Assembly: GCA_900758955.1 (NCBI GenBank)
Contig: CAAETL010000222.1
Coordinates: 1 to 9,307 of the forward strand
DNA from: an uncultured Oscillospiraceae bacterium
Lineage (GTDB): Bacteria > Bacillota > Clostridia > Oscillospirales > Oscillospiraceae
Length of the DNA: 9,307 bases
Direction of reading: 5' to 3'
Part shown: piece by piece, positions 5,838 to 9,307 of the stretch
How the letters are laid out: each line of letters begins with the position of its first letter
Numbering within the stretch: position 1 is the first letter of the stretch
The notes under the pieces: model-generated
Told to the model about the DNA's origin: nothing
Seen by the model: only the letters and a program-made list of their open reading frames with translations
The model's database searches: none
Translations under genes and position numbers: made by a program

Positions 5838-7598
5838 TCAGAACGTCACCCGCAGACTGGTGTCCACCAATTTGGCCACCACGGAGGCGGCCTCACCCCG
5901 CAGGATATTTTCCTTGGGCTGGAAGGTGAGGTCATTTTCCTTGCCAGTGAGCACGCCCGCGCGGTAGAGGGTGTAAATTTCATCGGCGTAGATGTAACCG
6001 GAGGACACGTCGGGAATGGCGTTTTTGGAGACGGAATTGATCTCCTCCAGGGCCTCGTCCGGCAGGGCGTGGGCCAGGATCTCCGCAAACTCCGCCCGGG
6101 TGCAGGCCCGCTCGTAGTTGTCATACCCGTGGGTGAGAATGCCGTTTTCCTTGGCATAAGTCACATAGGATTGATACCACGGGCTCTCCTCCCGGGGCAG
6201 CTCCTCCCCGTAGAAAATGCTGCAAATGCGGGAGGCTATCGCCACCGCCTCGGCGACGGTCACTTCCCCGTCCACGGAAAACGTGCCGTCTCCCGTCCCC
6301 TGCATCAGGCCCAGACAGTAAGCTTTTTTCACGCTTTCATGGTACCAATCGCTCTTGGATACATCGGAGAAAAGGCCGTTTTTGTATGTGTTCACCTCTT
6401 TGAAGTTGTTCAGCTTGTTCCGCTCAATCCATTGGGCGTACAGGGTGCGGTTCTCCTTGGGGGCGGTCGTCTCCTCCGTCACCTGATCTCCCCCCTCCTT
6501 CTCGGTGTACCACCCAGTGAAGTCGTACCCGTTTCGGGTGGGGATAGGCAGGTTGCCGTAGGTTCCCCCCGCCGTCACGGTCTTGGTCGTTTTCGATACG
6601 GACCCGCCGTTTGCCTGGAAGGTGATGGTGTAAGTTGCCGGGGGATTCTCATCCTTTATGGTGAAGGGATAGGAGAAGGATTCGGATTTTGTCTGCCCCA
6701 CCACGTCGATCCGCAGGGCAAAGTCCCCCGCCGGGAGCACGCCAAATTTTAGGGTGTTGTCCGCCTTTTGCAGGTCCACCTGTTTGGCCCCGCCCAGCGA
6801 GGTATATTTGTACTCGCTGTAGGTGGAGCCGTCCGTGCCATAAATCCCAGCCGTCACCTGTTTCAGCCCGTGGGTGCTCACCACCGTTCCCCGGACAGAG
6901 CGGCTTTTCCCCTTGGTCAAGGTGCCGCTGGGGAGGGGATACTTGCCGTTGGGGCAGACGGACAGGGTCTCAACCGCGGGCAGGGGCACAGTCTCCCCTA
7001 CTTTAAACACATAGACGTTTTCACCGGGCGTGGCGGTGCTGCTCATGGTGATGGTATAGTCGGCCGGATTGGGATTGACCCACTCCCCGTCCCGCTTCAG
7101 GGCGAAATGGAGATGGGGGCCTGTGGAGTTACCCGTGTTGCCCACATAGGCGATGAGATCCCCTTGAGAAACTTCGTCGCCCGTCTTGGCCACAATGGTG
7201 GATAAGTGACCGTAAAAGGAGGTCTCTCCGTTACCATGGTTGATGGAGAGGTAATTACCCAGGCCGTTGCCGTGCTGGCACCCCTCGGTGGTGCAGGTAA
7301 TCACCCCGCCGTAAGTATTGCCGGTGCACTTGGAGCAGTGGATGGCCAGGGTGCCGCTTTTGGAGGCGTACACCGGGGTGCCGATGGGCTTACCAATGTC
7401 CAAGCCGTCGTGGTTCCGGCCAAAATTGGTGCGATAGCCGTAAACCGAGGTGATGTCCGCATAGCTGCTGCTGGGGCCCAAGGGCCAGTACCAACTCTCC
7501 TCGTCCGCCTGAGAGGCCCCTGCGGCGGGCGCGCCCCAGGATGGCAGAGATAGGATCATCAGCGCCGCTAGCAGCAGACAGGTGATTCGTGTTTTCAT
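5838..7598 (-). CDS. Secreted M23 peptidase with Listeria-Bacteroides repeat and three S-layer homology domains
   Basis: This 586-residue exported protein probably cuts peptidoglycan cross-links at the cell surface. A signal peptide covers residues 1-28 (KTR, hydrophobic core, probable cut after AGA). The M23 (LytM-type) domain spans about 45-180, with HDGLD (His63, Asp67), YGHLS (His131) and GPHLHF (His162, His164), so the zinc site looks intact. An insertion between the first two motifs carries Cys88, 91, 102 and 107, possibly disulfides or a metal site. Residues about 200-315 form a beta-rich Ig-like spacer. Residues 322-390 are one Listeria-Bacteroides repeat, ending in GYDFTGWYTE and LYAQW. 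Three SLH domains (about 408-460, 470-512, 528-582) would anchor it to a pyruvylated wall polymer. The frame extends to 7664, but the ATG at 7598 has AGGAGG six bases upstream and begins the signal peptide. Monocistronic. Confidence 0.93.
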   Translation of the reverse strand: MKTRITCLLLAALMILSLPSWGAPAAGASQADEESWYWPLGPSSSYADITSVYGYRTNFGRNHDGLDIGKPIGTPVYASKSGTLAIHCSKCTGNTYGGVITCTTEGCQHGNGLGNYLSINHGNGETSFYGHLSTIVAKTGDEVSQGDLIAYVGNTGNSTGPHLHFALKRDGEWVNPNPADYTITMSSTATPGENVYVFKVGETVPLPAVETLSVCPNGKYPLPSGTLTKGKSRSVRGTVVSTHGLKQVTAGIYGTDGSTYSEYKYTSLGGAKQVDLQKADNTLKFGVLPAGDFALRIDVVGQTKSESFSYPFTIKDENPPATYTITFQANGGSVSKTTKTVTAGGTYGNLPIPTRNGYDFTGWYTEKEGGDQVTEETTAPKENRTLYAQWIERNKLNNFKEVNTYKNGLFSDVSKSDWYHESVKKAYCLGLMQGTGDGTFSVDGEVTVAEAVAIASRICSIFYGEELPREESPWYQSYVTYAKENGILTHGYDNYERACTRAEFAEILAHALPDEALEEINSVSKNAIPDVSSGYIYADEIYTLYRAGVLTGKENDLTFQPKENILRGEAASVVAKLVDTSLRVTF

Positions 7599-7678
7599 GG
7601 GGGTCCTCCTGTTCGTTTCCGACGAATGCTGTCGTTTTCTGCCTCTACGGGAAGAATCGACCAAATATTGCAGAAAAT

Positions 7679-7707
7679 ATTATACCAGTTTCCTCTCCCG
7701 GTTACAA
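7679..7707 (-). promoter_or_regulatory. M23/SLH gene promoter
   Basis: On the minus strand TTGTAA (7707-7702), 17 bases, then TATAAT (7684-7679) preceded by a TG extension. Transcription would start near 7672, leaving a leader of about 74 bases. Confidence 0.85.
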
Positions 7708-7747
7708 GAAAAATTACTTTTCCAGCATTTTCCTCCCCTCTAACACC

Positions 7748-7784
7748 AAAAAACCGCCCCGGCTAATGAAGCCGGGGCGGTTTT
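7748..7784 (-). terminator. Terminator of the hydrolase-coaX operon
   Basis: A perfect 15-bp stem (7750-7764 with 7770-7784) closes an AATGA loop. On the minus strand it is followed by a run of six U residues that starts within the stem. It lies 23 bases beyond the coaX stop. TTTT at the other arm allows weak function on the plus strand. Confidence 0.93.
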
Positions 7785-7807
7785 GTCGAAAGCGGGTGGG
7801 CCGCCCC

Positions 7808-8590
7808 TCAGGGTTTTCGCCGGCGATCTACGTTTTTCTGGTAGAGCAGATAGAGCCCGTCCATGAGGAGATTGCTGTCGTAGATCAGGTTTCGCTTGCA
7901 GTACTTGCGGATGATGCCGCCGTTGGCACCGGTCATCACCACGGTCTCGGCGGGACGGGAGGCCTCCTCCAGCCGCTCAATCATGCTGTCCAGCATGGCG
8001 GCGTGGCCGTACAGCACCCCCGACCGCATGGCGTCAATGGTATTGCGCCCCAGAATAGAGGAGGGTGGTTCAATGGAGATCAGGGGCAGTTCCGCCGCCC
8101 GCTGGGACAGGGCCTCCACCGCAATCCGCAGGCCGGGAATGATGACGCACCCCTCATAGGTGGAGCCGTTGAGCACCGACATGGTGGTGGCGGTGCCCAT
8201 GTCAATGACAATCATCGGGGCGGCGTACTTGTGAAGAGCGGCCACGGAGGATGCCACAATGTCCGCGCCCAGCTGGTTGTGGGTTTCGGAACGAATATTC
8301 AGCCCCGTCTTGATGCCCGGTCCCACCACCATGGGGGGCTGGCCGATCAGCCGCCAGATCGCCCGGGACAGGGCGAAGGTCATGGGCGGCACCACGCTGG
8401 AGATAATGGCACCGTCCACCCGCTTCACCTCCGCGCCGTAGAGCTGGAAAACGCCCAACAGGTCGATGGCGCACTGATCCTTGGTTTTATCCTTATCGGT
8501 TTTCAGCGACGAGCAAAATTGCAGCTTTCCTTCCTGATCGTACAGACCGACGGTTACCAGGGAATTTCCCACATCGATGGCCAAAATCAT
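7808..8590 (-). CDS. coaX: Type III pantothenate kinase
   Basis: This 260-residue ASKHA-fold enzyme phosphorylates pantothenate with ATP, the first committed step of coenzyme A synthesis. Type III enzymes are typically insensitive to CoA feedback and need a monovalent cation. The N-terminal AIDVGNSLVTVGLYD (4-18) is the phosphate-binding block, IISSVVPP (62-69) the conserved strand-loop, GAD (108-110) carries the catalytic aspartate, and IDMGTATT (129-136) the second phosphate motif. PxGLRIAVEAL (152-161) and MTGANGG (219-225) are also family blocks. The common GADR is GADI here, so the usual arginine is replaced. The ATG at 8590 has GGAGG seven bases upstream; a frame extension to a GTG at 8635 lacks support. 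It follows the hydrolase gene by 48 bases with no promoter visible between, so it is probably second in a two-gene operon. Confidence 0.95.
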   Translation of the reverse strand: MILAIDVGNSLVTVGLYDQEGKLQFCSSLKTDKDKTKDQCAIDLLGVFQLYGAEVKRVDGAIISSVVPPMTFALSRAIWRLIGQPPMVVGPGIKTGLNIRSETHNQLGADIVASSVAALHKYAAPMIVIDMGTATTMSVLNGSTYEGCVIIPGLRIAVEALSQRAAELPLISIEPPSSILGRNTIDAMRSGVLYGHAAMLDSMIERLEEASRPAETVVMTGANGGIIRKYCKRNLIYDSNLLMDGLYLLYQKNVDRRRKP

Positions 8591-8638
8591 GGTTTTTCCT
8601 CCTTTTTCGGACCAGATGGGCGGTCGCGCCCCCACCTG

Positions 8639-9274
8639 TCAGGGCGTTCCTCCCTGGTAGGTCAGCACGGCCACATGGGGACGGCTGGCCTGGGTCACGG
8701 TTATGGTATTCCCCGGATATAGGATACAATCGCCATCCAGGGTTAAAAAATCGTCCACGGGAGCCAACACGGGAAACCCGAAGCCCTCCCCCCGGTAATG
8801 CATGGGGATCACCACTTTCGGGCGCAGCAACGCCGCCACCTTTTTGGCCTCCTCCGGCCCGATGGTATAATAGCCGCCCACGGGAATCATCACCACGTCC
8901 AGGCCGGTCAGGGGGATGGCCTGCTCTTGGGTGGGCAGATGGCCCAGATCCCCCAAATGGGCGATGCGCAGGTCGCGGCTCTCAAAAATATGGATGGTGT
9001 TTTTTCCCCGCAGCCGTCCCTGCTCCGTGTCGTGGTCCGTGGCCACGGTGGATACCCGGAAGGGCCGTCCGCCATCCTCCGGCAGAGGACGAACCAGGCT
9101 CTTGGCGTTGTGGTCCCCATGGTCATGGGAGCAGTAGACCTCATGGGCCGCCGCCTGAAGGGGGGCCAGCCCCGGGACATAGTCATGTTCGTAGGGGTCC
9201 AGCAGAATGCGGTGGCCCTCCAGTTCAATTTGGAAGCAGGAATGACCCAGCCATGTAATTTGACATTGTTCCAT
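8639..9274 (-). CDS. Metallo-beta-lactamase-fold metal-dependent hydrolase
   Basis: This 211-residue cytoplasmic protein belongs to the metallo-beta-lactamase superfamily, in the UlaG/UPF0173-like branch (Lactamase_B_3 type). It opens with WLGHSCFQIE (8-17), typical of that branch. The metal site is HDHGDH (50-55), followed by His81 in TDHD, Asp109 in HLGDLGH and His159 in PMHYRG, so a two-metal centre looks complete. Relatives include lactonases and phosphodiesterases, but most are uncharacterised, and the substrate cannot be read from the sequence. It is not a true beta-lactamase: there is no signal peptide and the length fits the cytoplasmic group. AAGGA six bases before the ATG supports the start. 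Only 33 bases precede it in the window, so its promoter, or an upstream operon partner, is not visible. Confidence 0.9.
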   Translation of the reverse strand: MEQCQITWLGHSCFQIELEGHRILLDPYEHDYVPGLAPLQAAAHEVYCSHDHGDHNAKSLVRPLPEDGGRPFRVSTVATDHDTEQGRLRGKNTIHIFESRDLRIAHLGDLGHLPTQEQAIPLTGLDVVMIPVGGYYTIGPEEAKKVAALLRPKVVIPMHYRGEGFGFPVLAPVDDFLTLDGDCILYPGNTITVTQASRPHVAVLTYQGGTP

Positions 9275-9307
9275 CGGTGATCCTTCCTCTCGATACCCCG
9301 GACGGCC

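Noticed and set aside
6069..7553. Several plus-strand open frames opposite the M23/SLH gene.
   Set aside because: The minus-strand frame encodes a continuous recognisable multidomain protein; the opposite frames overlap one another in different phases and lack start signals.
7589..8722. A 377-codon plus-strand open frame opposite coaX.
   Set aside because: It lies antisense to a clear CoaX protein, is rich in His/Gly repeats typical of antisense frames in GC-rich DNA, runs through the terminator, and has no convincing ribosome binding site or family similarity.

Overview
The window looks like chromosomal DNA from a moderately GC-rich member of the Clostridia, most plausibly the Oscillospiraceae (Flavonifractor/Intestinimonas type). 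This is inferred from the gene families: a type III pantothenate kinase, a BlaI/M56 regulatory pair, a cysteine-rich DUF3795 protein, and an M23 peptidase carrying a Listeria-Bacteroides repeat and S-layer homology domains. The strong AGGAGG ribosome binding sites, sigma-A-type promoters and compact hairpin terminators fit that group. No mobile element, phage gene, CRISPR array, tRNA or rRNA is visible.

Seven genes are present, six of them on the minus strand. From left to right: (1) a BlaI/MecI-family repressor and an M56 membrane metallopeptidase, translationally coupled through an ATGA overlap and transcribed leftwards from a strong promoter flanked by two nearly identical 15-bp palindromes; (2) a divergent plus-strand gene for a small 15-cysteine DUF3795 protein; (3) purB (adenylosuccinate lyase), convergent with it across a shared bidirectional terminator; (4) a 327-bp gap holding the purB promoter, a 122-nt imperfect inverted repeat with a rod-like predicted fold, and the aminotransferase terminator; (5) a class I (Ib-type) aspartate aminotransferase with its own promoter and a palindrome over the -35 box; (6) a secreted M23 peptidase anchored by three SLH domains; (7) a metallo-beta-lactamase-fold hydrolase followed by coaX, probably co-transcribed and closed by a strong terminator.

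Most units are housekeeping genes with their own promoter and terminator. The accessory-looking parts are the regulator/M56 pair, whose sensor half has no penicillin-binding motifs and whose non-self target is not in the window; the unexplained structured segment between the aminotransferase gene and purB; and the AT-rich regulatory-looking region upstream of the aminotransferase gene. I found no convincing new multi-gene system. Several gene starts were moved inward from the longest reading frame on ribosome-binding-site, signal-peptide or promoter evidence.
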